A stretch of 64,000 nt of DNA from Sporosarcina sp. P33 (GTDB lineage: Bacteria > Bacillota > Bacilli > Bacillales_A > Planococcaceae), in NCBI RefSeq assembly GCF_002077155.1, contig NZ_CP015027.1, positions 1-64,000 on the forward strand, read 5' to 3'. Shown piece after piece: positions 9,815 through 18,612 of the stretch (positions within the stretch are counted from its first letter, which is position 1; every line of letters begins with the position of its first letter). The notes beneath the pieces are model-generated. The model was not told the origin of the DNA, did no database searches, and saw only the letters and a program-made list of their open reading frames with translations. The position numbers and the translations under genes were made by a program.

Positions 9815-10585
9815 ATGACGGATTCCATCATTAAACTTGAGCATATAACACATAAATATAACCATTCCGTTGCGCTTTCAGATGTCAGTCTGGAAGTGAA
9901 GCAAGGGGAATTTTGGGCATTAATCGGCCCGAATGGTTCGGGTAAATCCACATTACTGAAAATTATATTGGGCCTGATCAAACCTTCAGAAGGCATGATT
10001 GAATTATTTGGCGGTCCGATTGATTCTTTCAGACAGCAGCAAAAAATCGGCTATGTTTCACAAAAATCTAATGCCTTTACAACAAAGTTTCCTGCAACGG
10101 TCCTCGAAGTCGTCAAAAGCGGCCTGACGAGTAAAAAAGGTCTTTTCAAACGGTTCAATAAAGAGGATGAGCAGCGGGCAGTCGATGCACTTCATGTCGT
10201 AAAAATGGCTGACCGTAAAGATGAGAGTATCGGCGATTTGTCAGGGGGTCAGCAGCAGCGTGTATTTATCGCGCGCGCACTCGTCAGCCAGCCTGATCTG
10301 TTGATTATGGATGAACCGACTGTAGGGATTGACAGACAAAATGTTGAATCCTTTTATTCTATGCTGAGCGAATTGAATCGTGAGTATGGCATAGCGATTT
10401 TACTCGTGACACATGAAATCGATGTTGTGACGAAGCTTGCGACACACATCGCCTGCCTGAACAGATCCATCCATTTCCACGGCGTTCATGCGGATTATGA
10501 AAAAATGAGTGAAGCGGAACTTTCCGGCTGGTACGGTCATCCTATTCGCAGGCTCCATCAAAAAGAAACGGAGCCGATACGATGA
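9815..10585 (+). CDS. znuC: Zinc ABC transporter ATP-binding protein (ZnuC/AdcC)
   Basis: ATPase subunit of a high-affinity zinc importer. The protein of 256 residues has Walker A GPNGSGKSTLLK, the Q-loop SQKSNAF, ABC signature LSGGQQQRVFIARAL, Walker B LLIMDEPTVGID and the H-loop VTHEID. Start: ATG 9815, 8 nt after AAAGGAAGGG; the ATG at 9809 is too close. The permease and regulator follow in one operon, but no substrate-binding lipoprotein (ZnuA/AdcA) gene is in the window, so it must be encoded elsewhere. Confidence 0.9.
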   Translation: MTDSIIKLEHITHKYNHSVALSDVSLEVKQGEFWALIGPNGSGKSTLLKIILGLIKPSEGMIELFGGPIDSFRQQQKIGYVSQKSNAFTTKFPATVLEVVKSGLTSKKGLFKRFNKEDEQRAVDALHVVKMADRKDESIGDLSGGQQQRVFIARALVSQPDLLIMDEPTVGIDRQNVESFYSMLSELNREYGIAILLVTHEIDVVTKLATHIACLNRSIHFHGVHADYEKMSEAELSGWYGHPIRRLHQKETEPIR

Positions 10586-11412
10586 TTGAAGCTATTTTTA
10601 CTTATGAATTTCTCCAAAATGCTGTATTATCCGGGCTGATTATCGGAATGATCGCGCCAATGCTCGGATTATTTATTGTTGTCCGGCGGATGGCGATGAT
10701 CTCGGACGCACTGAGCCACGTGGCGCTTGCCGGCATTGCAGGAAGTCTGTATTTGAGTCAGCAGGTCTTGTTTTTTGCAGCACTCAATCCCGTTTATCTG
10801 GGAATGGGGCCCGCGGTAATCGGTTCATTATTGATTGAACGTCTTCGCAGAGTCTATAAAAGTTTTGAAGAACTGGCCATTCCAATTATTTTATCTGCCG
10901 GAATCGGCTTTGGTGCAATCTTTATTTCACTTGCCAAAGGTTTTGGCACTGATTTAGTCGGATATTTATTTGGTTCAGTATCAGCGGTCAGCCGTCAGGA
11001 TTTATATATTGTCATTTTGATAGCGGTCATTGTCATCGCATTTTTATATTTCTTATATAAAGAGCTATTTTCATTAGCATTTGATCCAGAGTATGCGAGA
11101 GTGTCAGGCATTAATGAACGTGTCATCCAGGCGTTATTCATGGTTGTCACGGCTCTCGTTATTGGCGCGTCGATGCGAATCGTAGGAATTTTACTCGTAT
11201 CTTCACTGATGACATTGCCTGTAGCAGCAGCAATTCAAGTGGCAAAAAGCTATAAAGGGGCTTTGGTTTATTCTGTAGTATTCGGTGAAATCGCGGTCGT
11301 CATTGGACTAATTTCTGCTTATTATTTAGATATCGCGCCTGGTGGAACTATTGTTGTAACGTCGGTGATCATTTTACTGTGTGTTCTTTTTGGAAAAAAG
11401 GTACGGTCATGA
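10582..11412 (+). CDS. znuB: Zinc ABC transporter permease (ZnuB/AdcB)
   Basis: Membrane subunit of the zinc importer, ABC-3 family. The 276 residues form seven to nine hydrophobic segments, with the conserved VRRMAMISDALSHVALAGIA (about 34-53) and the C-terminal IVGILLVSSLMTLPVAAA. It overlaps znuC by 4 nt (ATGA). A related manganese substrate cannot be excluded from the permease alone; the zur gene downstream favours zinc. Confidence 0.92.
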   Translation: MIEAIFTYEFLQNAVLSGLIIGMIAPMLGLFIVVRRMAMISDALSHVALAGIAGSLYLSQQVLFFAALNPVYLGMGPAVIGSLLIERLRRVYKSFEELAIPIILSAGIGFGAIFISLAKGFGTDLVGYLFGSVSAVSRQDLYIVILIAVIVIAFLYFLYKELFSLAFDPEYARVSGINERVIQALFMVVTALVIGASMRIVGILLVSSLMTLPVAAAIQVAKSYKGALVYSVVFGEIAVVIGLISAYYLDIAPGGTIVVTSVIILLCVLFGKKVRS

Positions 11413-11437
11413 GCAGCAGGAAAGGTGGCGTTTTGTC

Positions 11438-11854
11438 ATGACGATAGATGAAGCATGGGAAATTTTATTGAAATATGATTATAAACGTACGAAGAACCGG
11501 GAAATTTTATTGAAATTTTTTGATGAAGGGAACCGCTATGTCACGGCTATGGAAGTGCGGGTGGCAGTGGAGCGCGATAATCCCGGCATCAGTTTCGACA
11601 CGATCTACCGGAATCTTGCGGTGTTCTCGAAGCTTGGAATATTGGATGAAACAGAATTAAACGGTGAGCGTCTGTTCCGCATGCAATGCGCAACGGACAG
11701 CCATCATCACCATTTCATCTGCACGACTTGCGGCAGCACAAAATCAATTCCGAGCTGCCCGATGGATACCGTCACAGTGAATCTGTCGGAATATGAAATA
11801 GAAGGACATAAATTTGAAATTTACGGAAGATGTCCGAAGTGTATAGTGGAATAG
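11438..11854 (+). CDS. zur: Zinc uptake regulator Zur (Fur family)
   Basis: Zinc-responsive repressor of 138 residues. It has an N-terminal winged helix (about 1-80, with NPGISFDTIYRNL as recognition region), the metal-sensing HHHHFICTTCGS (about 88-99) and the C-terminal CPKC that completes a structural Cys4 zinc site. Start: ATG 11438, after AGGAAAGGTGGCG; it lies 25 nt after the znuB stop. It probably represses its own operon through the box at 9777. Confidence 0.93.
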   Translation: MTIDEAWEILLKYDYKRTKNREILLKFFDEGNRYVTAMEVRVAVERDNPGISFDTIYRNLAVFSKLGILDETELNGERLFRMQCATDSHHHHFICTTCGSTKSIPSCPMDTVTVNLSEYEIEGHKFEIYGRCPKCIVE

Positions 11855-11861
11855 ATGAAAA

Positions 11862-11905
11862 GGATGCCGCAGAAGTGAAAACACTTCAAGCGGCATTCTT
11901 TTTTT
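11862..11905 (+). terminator. Rho-independent terminator of the zinc operon
   Basis: ATGCCGC / GCGGCAT outer stem with an inner AGTG/CACT stem, followed by a run of eight T (interrupted by one C). Confidence 0.85.
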
Positions 11906-12015
11906 ACAGTTGAATAGTAAAATGAGGGGACATTATGAGTGGAGGAGTGATTGGGTGTCTGGTGGGGTGGTGGGGTGCATGAATCCGAGAGAAGTGAAGC
12001 ACTCAAATGCGCCGG

Positions 12016-12228
12016 TCAAGGGCTCAAACACATCTGCAAGCGCTCATAGGTCCTGTTCAACCGCTCAATGAGGCGGGTTAACCGCTCATAGCCCCCGGCC
12101 AAGCGCTCATAAGCCCCGTTCAACCGCTCAATGAGGCGGGCTAACCGCTCATAGCTCATGCCCACGCGCTCATAGGTTCCGTTCAACCGCTCAATGAGGC
12201 GGGTTAACCGCTCATAGCCCATCTTCAA
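12016..12228 (-). CDS. Possible YERL heptad-repeat peptide from the array
   Basis: The minus strand is open for about 70 codons. It reads as clean heptads such as YERLTRL, IERLNGT and YERVGMS, which would form a charged coiled coil. Farther upstream on the same strand the frame meets a TAG near 12260 and two 1-bp slips. The start would be a TTG at 12228, and no convincing Shine-Dalgarno is seen. It may be a genuine short ORF, a remnant of a longer one, or an accident of a 21-bp repeat. I consider translation unproven. Confidence 0.2.
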   Translation of the reverse strand: MKMGYERLTRLIERLNGTYERVGMSYERLARLIERLNGAYERLAGGYERLTRLIERLNRTYERLQMCLSP

Positions 12229-12656
12229 GTGCTCATAACCCCCGGCCGAGCGCTCAAACCGCGTCTACAACCGCTCATAGCTCATGCCCACGCGCTCATA
12301 GGTCCTGTTCAACCGCTCAATCAGGCGGGCTAACCGCTCATAGCCCATGCCGAACGCCCATAAGCCCCGTTCAACCGCTCAATCAGGCGGGCTAACCGCT
12401 TATAGCTCATGCCCACGCGCTCATAGGTTCCGTTCAACCGCTCAATGAGGCGGGTTAACCGCTCATAGCCCATCTTCAAGTGCTCATAACCCCCGGCCGA
12501 GCGCTCAAACCGCGTCTACAACCGCTCATAGCTCATGCCCACGCGCTCATAGGTCCTGTTCAACCGCTCAATCAGGCGGGCTAACCGCTCATAGCCCATG
12601 CCGAACGCCCATAAGCCCCGTTCAACCGCTCAATCAGGCGGGCTAACCGCTTATAG
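12151..12656. repeat. Direct duplication, 251-bp period, inside the 21-bp array
   Basis: Positions 12151-12405 recur at 12402-12656 without a visible difference. The period is 12 x 21 minus 1 bp, so both copies carry the same 20-bp unit (GCCCATAAG type at 12356 and 12607). The identity implies a recent segmental duplication or ongoing homogenisation. Confidence 0.9.
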
Positions 12657-12700
12657 TCCGCACTAAAAAAGAGCACCGCTATACGCGATGCTCCCGTCAC

Positions 12701-13291
12701 TTACTTATTCTTAATCATTTCAGTAGCATGAAACAGCCGTCTGACGTACTGGTCGGCTTGTTTCCAATTCGATACACGGATAACGCCTTCTGGAACCGGA
12801 TCCTGGTTATAAGGCGTATCAAACAAGAACACAGGAATATCTAATTCTTCATGAATCCCTACCGCATTGTCATGTTTATCCTCGAAAAAGGCATCCACGC
12901 TGAATTGTTTTGCAGTTTCAATTTTATGATGCGTCCCGATCAGCTCCACGTGATCGTAAGGAATATCTTGTTTATGGAACCAGTCTGTCGTACACTCCAG
13001 CACATTCTGTCCCCGTGCTGAAATATAGAACAGCTCATACTGGTTTTGCCAGTTCGTCAAAACTTCTTTCGCAAACTGCTGAGCAGGAGATGTCCGATAA
13101 ATCAGTTCCTCTGCTTCTTTATACCATTCACTGAACAGTACAGGATCCACATCAAATGCCTTCGTCAAATCATACTCTTTAATGTCGTCAAGTGTCAGAT
13201 TGGATCCAAAACGTTTATTAATGTGGGGGAGAAGAGCTGTCGGACATGTTACGGTGCCGTCAATATCGATCCCGAAACGGATGTCTTTCAT
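12701..13291 (-). CDS. yqfW: HAD-family putative nucleotidase YqfW
   Basis: Predicted 5'-nucleotidase of the HAD superfamily. The 196-residue protein has the catalytic motif [12 protein letters not shown] (about residues 6-17), motif [10 protein letters not shown] (Ser in place of the usual S/T) and motif III-IV region [11 protein letters not shown]. The start overlaps the ispG stop by 4 nt, so it is cotranscribed with ispG. The assignment to yqfW rests on motifs and on synteny; substrate unknown. Confidence 0.8.
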   Translation of the reverse strand: MKDIRFGIDIDGTVTCPTALLPHINKRFGSNLTLDDIKEYDLTKAFDVDPVLFSEWYKEAEELIYRTSPAQQFAKEVLTNWQNQYELFYISARGQNVLECTTDWFHKQDIPYDHVELIGTHHKIETAKQFSVDAFFEDKHDNAVGIHEELDIPVFLFDTPYNQDPVPEGVIRVSNWKQADQYVRRLFHATEMIKNK

Positions 13292-14412
13292 TCAGAAGCG
13301 CTGCCTTGTGCAAGAGCTTTCTCTTGACGTTTCTTCTCAAAGTACTCCTCCGCCAGAATATCAATTTCTTTCTTTAGCTCGTCAACCATTGTTTCTTCCG
13401 GTACTTTACGTACAGTTTTACCGTGCATGAAGAGCAATCCTTCACCGCGTGCACCGGCGATGCCAATATCTGCCTCACGGGCTTCACCCGGGCCGTTTAC
13501 TGCACAGCCAAGAACCGCCACTTTCAACGGTGCTTTAATATTTGAAATATATTCTTCCACTTCATTGGCAATCGAGATCAAGTCGATTTCGATACGGCCG
13601 CATGTCGGGCAAGAAATTAATGTTGCGGCATTGGATGAAAGACCGAATACTTTCAACAGCTCTTTCGCTACTTTAATTTCCTGAACGGGATCCGCGCTTA
13701 ACGATACACGCATTGTATTCCCGATACCTGAAGATAACAGGGAGCCGAGTCCAGCCGCACTTTTGATTGAACCGGCGAATAATGTACCGGATTCCGTGAT
13801 GCCGAGATGCAGCGGGTAGTCGAATGCAGCTGCCGCAAGCTTGTACGCTTCAATAGCCAAGTTCACGTCTGATGCTTTCAGCGACACAATGATATCGTGG
13901 AAGTCCAGGTCTTCCAGTATTTTAATGTGATGCAAAGCACTTTCTACCATACCTTCAGCTGTAGGATAGCCGTACTTTTCAAGGATTTTTCTCTCGAGAG
14001 AACCAGCGTTGACGCCGATGCGAATCGGAATACCTTTTGCTTTTGCTGCATTGACAACAGCTTCTACTTTTTCTTTTCGGCCGATGTTCCCCGGGTTAAT
14101 GCGGATTTTATCTGCACCTTGTTCAATGGCGATCAGCGCCAGTTTATAATCAAAATGAATATCTACTACCAATGGAATATCGATTTGCTTTTTAATCTCA
14201 CCGATTGAATACGCAGCGCGCTCGTCCGGACATGCCACACGCACGATCTGGCAGCCTGCTTCTTCTAAACGTTTAATTTCCGCCACCGTAGCTTCGACAT
14301 CGTGCGTCTTAGTCGTCGTCATACTTTGAATAAACAGCTCATTACTTCCTCCGATAGTCAAGTTGCCGACTTTTACAGGACGGGTATTAGAACGATGAAT
14401 CATTTCAGTCAT
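13288..14412 (-). CDS. ispG: 4-hydroxy-3-methylbut-2-en-1-yl diphosphate synthase IspG
   Basis: MEP-pathway [4Fe-4S] enzyme that converts MEcPP to HMBPP, the substrate of IspH. The 374 residues comprise a TIM barrel ([42 protein letters not shown]) and the C-terminal cluster domain with cysteines in [14 protein letters not shown] and [12 protein letters not shown]. The length is that of the bacterial short form without the plant-type insert. It is followed by yqfW with a 4-nt overlap. Confidence 0.97.
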   Translation of the reverse strand: MTEMIHRSNTRPVKVGNLTIGGSNELFIQSMTTTKTHDVEATVAEIKRLEEAGCQIVRVACPDERAAYSIGEIKKQIDIPLVVDIHFDYKLALIAIEQGADKIRINPGNIGRKEKVEAVVNAAKAKGIPIRIGVNAGSLERKILEKYGYPTAEGMVESALHHIKILEDLDFHDIIVSLKASDVNLAIEAYKLAAAAFDYPLHLGITESGTLFAGSIKSAAGLGSLLSSGIGNTMRVSLSADPVQEIKVAKELLKVFGLSSNAATLISCPTCGRIEIDLISIANEVEEYISNIKAPLKVAVLGCAVNGPGEAREADIGIAGARGEGLLFMHGKTVRKVPEETMVDELKKEIDILAEEYFEKKRQEKALAQGSASE

Positions 14413-14467
14413 TATGTTTCTCTCTCCTTCAAATAAGTAAATACCATCGTACTGGATGGAATGGAAA

Positions 14468-14812
14468 TTATCTTTTTTCGCCTTCTTCGCAAACAGGATC
14501 AGCCTGTTTGCTAATCGGCAGTTTAATTTGTTCGCCGGCCAGCAGCTGCTGTCTTTCCAGATGCGGATTCAGAGAGTAGAAATTCTCCAGCCTCTCCAGA
14601 AAGTTTTGCGTCGGGTCTGGGTATAATGCGAATAACGATTCTATTGTATCACCTTCAACCACCCGAATGATAATTGAAGGATTGGACATTTCCTCTATAC
14701 ATGACGTTTCATCATCAAAAAAAGCTGCAAGAGGGATTGTCCCATCTGTTAAATCCATCCGAACAAAGTGTACAGTGCAGAATACAGCAAGCGCAAGCAG
14801 AATAATTCTCAT
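14468..14812 (-). CDS. yqfZ: LysM-domain membrane protein (YqfZ-like)
   Basis: A 114-residue protein with an N-terminal hydrophobic signal/anchor (about 1-14) and one LysM peptidoglycan-binding domain (about 48-98; [15 protein letters not shown] to GEQIKLPI). Start: ATG 14812, 8 nt after AGGAGGG. B. subtilis has the LysM protein YqfZ beside ispG, which fits. Two Cys (one at about 38, one near the C-terminus) could pair outside the cell. Function unknown. Confidence 0.75.
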   Translation of the reverse strand: MRIILLALAVFCTVHFVRMDLTDGTIPLAAFFDDETSCIEEMSNPSIIIRVVEGDTIESLFALYPDPTQNFLERLENFYSLNPHLERQQLLAGEQIKLPISKQADPVCEEGEKR

Positions 14813-14858
14813 AACGCATCCCTCCTGCATTACACTATGCAGAGCAGGGGCGAACTAT

Positions 14859-15362
14859 TCATCTCGGCTTCTTTGGATAATAGACTGCGGCCCGGTACAC
14901 ATAAAACAAATGCACAAGTGATGCGATCCACAGGCTGTATGACTGCATGGACGGCACAAATTCAAATGCCATCGTCAGCAGGATGGGCAGTGTAGCGGCA
15001 ATTGCTGCTGTGCGCCACATAAATCGGAACTCGCCCCGGCGATGTAATACTTTTAATAGCAATACTCCTATAATAGCAAATATACTGATGCGAATAAATA
15101 AATACGACGTGATAATAACCAATTGCAGTACGAATGCGATTGGATAAATCAGCAATCCGATGGTTTCGCCAATTTCCGCCAGTTCAGGAGACGATTGAAA
15201 CAGGATGTGGTCGCCGAGTACAAACTGCAGAAATGATACACCGGTGTAAAGAAAGATAAATACAAATATGTATTGAATAACTTTACCGATTGGCAGCAGA
15301 CGGAATGCAGCAAGCTTTTTCGGTTCGTGCAATGAAGCTTTGAAGAGCTGATGGAATTTCAC
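14859..15362 (-). CDS. DUF1189 family membrane protein (YqfX/YqgA region)
   Basis: A 167-residue membrane protein with four to five hydrophobic segments. The N-terminal FHQLFKASLHEPKKLAAFRLLPIGKVIQYIF is the typical start of DUF1189 proteins (written as one pattern: short amphipathic helix, then the first membrane helix). The family is of unknown function and is found beside ispG/LysM genes in Bacillales. Confidence 0.65.
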   Translation of the reverse strand: MKFHQLFKASLHEPKKLAAFRLLPIGKVIQYIFVFIFLYTGVSFLQFVLGDHILFQSSPELAEIGETIGLLIYPIAFVLQLVIITSYLFIRISIFAIIGVLLLKVLHRRGEFRFMWRTAAIAATLPILLTMAFEFVPSMQSYSLWIASLVHLFYVYRAAVYYPKKPR

Positions 15363-15604
15363 ATTTCCGGCCTCCCTTTCTATATACAGTCTACCATTTA
15401 TTTAAAACATACAGGTTTGCAGAAATTTCGACATTCTTATGACATTTCATTACCGTTTTGTTAAGGTGATGTAAAGATTGGACTCAGGCACTTTACAATT
15501 CGTCTCTGCTTCTCACATAATAGGTTGAAACTTCACAGTGATTTGTCACAGTGAAGGGAGTACTACAATCATACATAAAACGTTTGATGGAGGTTGACAA
15601 TTAA

Positions 15605-17236
15605 ATGGAAGTAAACTGGCAAGAGTTGGTGTTCCAATTTCTTGGGGGCTTAGGAATATTCCTATTCGCAATTAAGTACATGGGGGATGGGTTGCAAAAG
15701 GCTGCGGGGGACAGACTTCGTGCAATCCTTGACCGTTTTACTACCAATCCATTTATGGGTGTTCTTGTCGGTATAGTTGTTACGGTGTTAATCCAGTCAA
15801 GTTCTGGAACGACCGTTATTACAGTGGGTCTGGTCAGTGCCGGATTCATGACACTCCGTCAGGCGATCGGCGTCATCATGGGCGCCAATATCGGTACGAC
15901 TGTGACTGCGTTCATTATCGGTTTGGACGTCGGAGCATATGCGCTGCCGATTATGGCATTCGGTGCCTTCCTGATTTTCTTCATTCGTAAAGCTCAAATC
16001 AAGAACCTCGGTGAAGTCATCTTTGGTTTCGGGGGATTATTTTTAGGGCTGAACTTAATGAGTGACGGAATGAAGCCGTTACGTTCGTTAGAAGCGTTTG
16101 CGGATTTCACGCTGGCAATGAGTGAACATTCATTGCTAGGCGTAATTGCGGGAACCATTTTCACACTGATCGTACAGAGCTCCAGTGCGACTGTCGGGAT
16201 TCTGCAGGGCCTGTACGCAGAGGACCTGGTAACAATGAAAGCCGCATTGCCCATTCTGTTCGGAGATAACATTGGTACGACAATTACTGCGGTACTTGCG
16301 GCACTTGGTGCATCTGTCGCAGCGAGACGCGCAGCCGCCGTACACGTCTTATTCAATATTGTCGGCACGATCGTTTTCATGATTCTGCTCGTTCCGTTCA
16401 CCGCGTATGTAGAATGGATGGCAAGCACGTTGAACCTTGAAAGCAAGATGCAAATTGCATTTGCGCACGGTTCGTTTAACATTGCGAACACCGTCCTGCA
16501 ATTTCCGTTCATTGGCGCTTGGGCTTACCTCGTCACCCGGATGATACCGGGTGAGGATGTGACGATCGAGTACAAGCCAAAGCATCTCGACCGCCGTTTC
16601 ATTGCACAATCGCCGGCAGTTGCGATAGGACAAGCCAAGGAAGAAATTATTCGGATGGGTGATTTCAGTGTACGGGGACTTCAGGAATCATTTGAGTACT
16701 TGAAGACCGGCCAGAAAAAATACGCGGAAACTGCATATCAGATTGAAGACGCCATTAACAATCTGGACCGCAAGATTACAGATTACTTAGTAGAAGTATC
16801 TGCAGTTACCGTTTCAGCTGCTGAATCCGGCCGCCACGTACTATTGATGGACAGCGTCCGGGACATCGAGCGGATCGGTGACCACTTTGAGAATATCATC
16901 GAGCTGATTGATTTACGCGAAACAAATAAATTGAAGCTGACAGACGATGCAATGGATGATTTGACAGAAATGTTCACCTTGACAATCGAAACTGTTCAGA
17001 AAGCAATCGAGTCATTGGATCATAATGATACAGATCTGGCGCGGATCGTTTCAGAGAAAGAAGATTTAATTGACAATATGGAACGCCGTTTCCGTAAAAA
17101 TCATATTGTCCGTTTAAATGAAGGACACTGCAGTGCACAGGCGGGTATGGTATTCGTCGATATCGTATCAAACTTGGAACGTATCGGTGATCATGCGGTA
17201 AATATTGCAGAAGCAATTCTCGGCAAGCACGCATAA
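15605..17236 (+). CDS. Na+/phosphate cotransporter family protein (NptA/PhoU-like fusion)
   Basis: Inner-membrane Na/Pi cotransporter of the PNaS type. The 543 residues carry two inverted-repeat membrane halves with QSSSGTTVIT (about 60) and QSSSATVGIL (about 198), the hallmark QSSS motifs, and glycine-rich GANIGTT / GDNIGTT. The C-terminal about 200 residues form two PhoU-like helical repeats (RIGDHFENI, RIGDHAVNIAE). Start: ATG 15605 after GATGGAGG. Role: phosphate import or phosphate-linked regulation; direction not provable here. The 242 bp upstream (15363-15604) hold no gene. Confidence 0.9.
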   Translation: MEVNWQELVFQFLGGLGIFLFAIKYMGDGLQKAAGDRLRAILDRFTTNPFMGVLVGIVVTVLIQSSSGTTVITVGLVSAGFMTLRQAIGVIMGANIGTTVTAFIIGLDVGAYALPIMAFGAFLIFFIRKAQIKNLGEVIFGFGGLFLGLNLMSDGMKPLRSLEAFADFTLAMSEHSLLGVIAGTIFTLIVQSSSATVGILQGLYAEDLVTMKAALPILFGDNIGTTITAVLAALGASVAARRAAAVHVLFNIVGTIVFMILLVPFTAYVEWMASTLNLESKMQIAFAHGSFNIANTVLQFPFIGAWAYLVTRMIPGEDVTIEYKPKHLDRRFIAQSPAVAIGQAKEEIIRMGDFSVRGLQESFEYLKTGQKKYAETAYQIEDAINNLDRKITDYLVEVSAVTVSAAESGRHVLLMDSVRDIERIGDHFENIIELIDLRETNKLKLTDDAMDDLTEMFTLTIETVQKAIESLDHNDTDLARIVSEKEDLIDNMERRFRKNHIVRLNEGHCSAQAGMVFVDIVSNLERIGDHAVNIAEAILGKHA

Positions 17237-17255
17237 TGAATAAGGAGTGACAGCT

Positions 17256-17738
17256 ATGTTGTGGATCGGATGGACAGTGGCTATTATTATGTTCGCAATT
17301 GCGTATGCCGGATTGATCTATCCTGTCATTCCTTCAGTCGTATTTATAGCAGCGGGATTTTTGCTGTACGGTGTGATCGTTTCATTTGAAGAACTGACAT
17401 GGCTGTTCTGGATCATCCAGCTATTATTTGTTTTATTATTGTTTGGAGCAGATACCGCAGCGAATCTTATCGGTGTTAAACGCTTCGGCGGAAGTAAAGC
17501 GGGAATGTGGGGCAGTACGGTCGGCTTGCTGGCCGGTCCGTTCGTTATCCCGGTATTTGGTATTCTTATCGGACCTTTTCTTGGTGCCGTCATTGCGGAA
17601 CTGATTTTCACGCGACCAGGAGTTAAGCAGGCATTCCGGTCGGGAATCGGGTCGGTAGTCGGTTTTCTGACATCGGTTGCCGTAAAAGGTATTATTATGG
17701 GGGTCATGATTGTCATTTTTCTATATTTTCTCCGTTAA
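17256..17738 (+). CDS. yqgC: DUF456 family membrane protein YqgC
   Basis: A 160-residue glycine-rich membrane protein with four hydrophobic segments and the DUF456 pattern (GLIYPVIPSV near the N-terminus, FGGSKAGMWGSTVGLLAGPF in the middle, IGPFLGAVIAEL). Start: ATG 17256, 9 nt after AAGGAG; a GTG at 17247 abuts the Shine-Dalgarno. It lies between the transporter and sodA, as yqgC does in B. subtilis. Function unknown. Confidence 0.85.
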   Translation: MLWIGWTVAIIMFAIAYAGLIYPVIPSVVFIAAGFLLYGVIVSFEELTWLFWIIQLLFVLLLFGADTAANLIGVKRFGGSKAGMWGSTVGLLAGPFVIPVFGILIGPFLGAVIAELIFTRPGVKQAFRSGIGSVVGFLTSVAVKGIIMGVMIVIFLYFLR

Positions 17739-17825
17739 CAGTTCTTTTTCTTTGAATGCCGCCTCATATTTTGATAATGTGAAGAGGTAGGGCAAAACAG
17801 AGATAATTTTGAGGAGGAATGGAAA

Positions 17826-18434
17826 ATGGCTTATACATTACCAGAACTGCCATACGCTTATGACGCGTTGGAGCCACACATCGACAAAGAAACGATGAAC
17901 ATCCATCACACGAAACACCACAACACGTATGTAACTAACGTGAACAATGCACTAGAAGGTCACGATGAGCTTCTGAACATGCCTGTTGACGAGTTGGTTG
18001 CAAACTTGGACAAAGTTCCAGAGGACAAGCGTACAGCGGTACGCAATAACGGTGGCGGACACTCTAACCACTCATTATTCTGGACGATCCTATCGCCAAA
18101 CGGCGGCGGCAACCCGACTGGGGAAGTAGCTGAAGCAATCGACAAGAAGTTCGGCAGCTTTGACGCTTTCAAAGAAGAGTTTGCTAAAGCAGCAACAACT
18201 CGCTTTGGTTCAGGATGGGCTTGGCTCGTTGTGAACAATGGTGAATTGGAAGTAACTTCAACACCTAACCAGGACTCACCTTATATGGATGGTAAAACAC
18301 CATTACTAGGTTTGGACGTTTGGGAGCACGCTTACTACCTGAACTACCAAAACCGTCGTCCTGACTACATTTCAGCTTTCTGGAACGTAGTAAACTGGGA
18401 TGAAGTTGAAAAGCGTTACCAAGACAATAAATAA
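17826..18434 (+). CDS. sodA: Superoxide dismutase (Mn/Fe)
   Basis: Converts superoxide to hydrogen peroxide and oxygen in the cytoplasm. The 202-residue protein has the metal ligands His in [10 protein letters not shown] (about 27), His in [13 protein letters not shown] (about 82), Asp and His in [21 protein letters not shown] (about 162-178, D-x-W-E-H-A-Y). Gln/Gly signatures (GSGWAWLV) favour manganese. RBS GAGGAGG precedes ATG 17826. The codon usage looks strongly biased, in line with high expression. Confidence 0.97.
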   Translation: MAYTLPELPYAYDALEPHIDKETMNIHHTKHHNTYVTNVNNALEGHDELLNMPVDELVANLDKVPEDKRTAVRNNGGGHSNHSLFWTILSPNGGGNPTGEVAEAIDKKFGSFDAFKEEFAKAATTRFGSGWAWLVVNNGELEVTSTPNQDSPYMDGKTPLLGLDVWEHAYYLNYQNRRPDYISAFWNVVNWDEVEKRYQDNK

Positions 18435-18444
18435 TTGAAACCTG

Positions 18445-18480
18445 ACACACATCTAGTTCGTCTAGATGTGTGTTCTTATA
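18445..18480 (+). terminator. Rho-independent terminator after sodA
   Basis: CACACATCTAG / CTAGATGTGTG stem with a small loop, followed by a T-rich stretch. Confidence 0.8.
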
Positions 18481-18519
18481 TTTACAGCGGAAATCGCCTT
18501 TTAGCCCCGGTTGTGTAAA

Positions 18520-18576
18520 ACATTATGTAATGTTGTATACAACAACTGCTTCTCACTTGCCATTTCATGCTATAAT
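18520..18576 (+). promoter_or_regulatory. pbpA promoter with overlapping palindromes
   Basis: TGCTATAAT (extended -10, core 18571-18576) lies 36 nt before the pbpA start. Upstream are two adjacent inverted repeats: ACATTA-TG-TAATGT (18520-18533) and the perfect 14-mer TGTTGTATACAACA (18531-18544), which share TGT. The -35 region is poor. A GntR-like or other dimeric regulator could bind; identity unknown. Confidence 0.5.
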
Positions 18577-18612
18577 TCTTATACATATATAATTTGAGAA
18601 AGGAGATTCCTG

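Larger units (their letters stand above)
12001..12656. repeat. Tandem array of about 32 units of 21 bp in 63-bp trimers
   Basis: GCTCA (or a one-base variant) recurs every 21 bp from 12022 to 12649, with 20-bp steps at 12022, 12336 and 12587. The units cycle in threes: one type with GCTCAATGAGGCGGGTTAACC, one with GCTCATAGC and one with GCTCATAGGTTCCGTTCAACC, giving a 63-bp higher-order unit. The CCGCTCAATGAGGCGG and GCGGGTTAACCGC segments are near-palindromic, so the array could form repeated hairpins. It fills the space between zur and yqfW. 21 bp equals seven codons, and the minus strand reads as YERL-type heptads over part of the array. No unique spacers exist, so it is not CRISPR. Confidence 0.95.

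Noticed and set aside
11950..11980. G-quadruplex candidate
   Set aside because: Only three runs of three or more G are close together.
11935..11982. 15-codon ORF (MSGGVIGCLVGWWGA) with GAGGGG upstream
   Set aside because: A Shine-Dalgarno-like sequence is present, but the ORF is very short, lies after a strong terminator and in a G-rich low-complexity run.
12001..12656. CRISPR array
   Set aside because: All units resemble each other and there are no unique spacers or cas genes.
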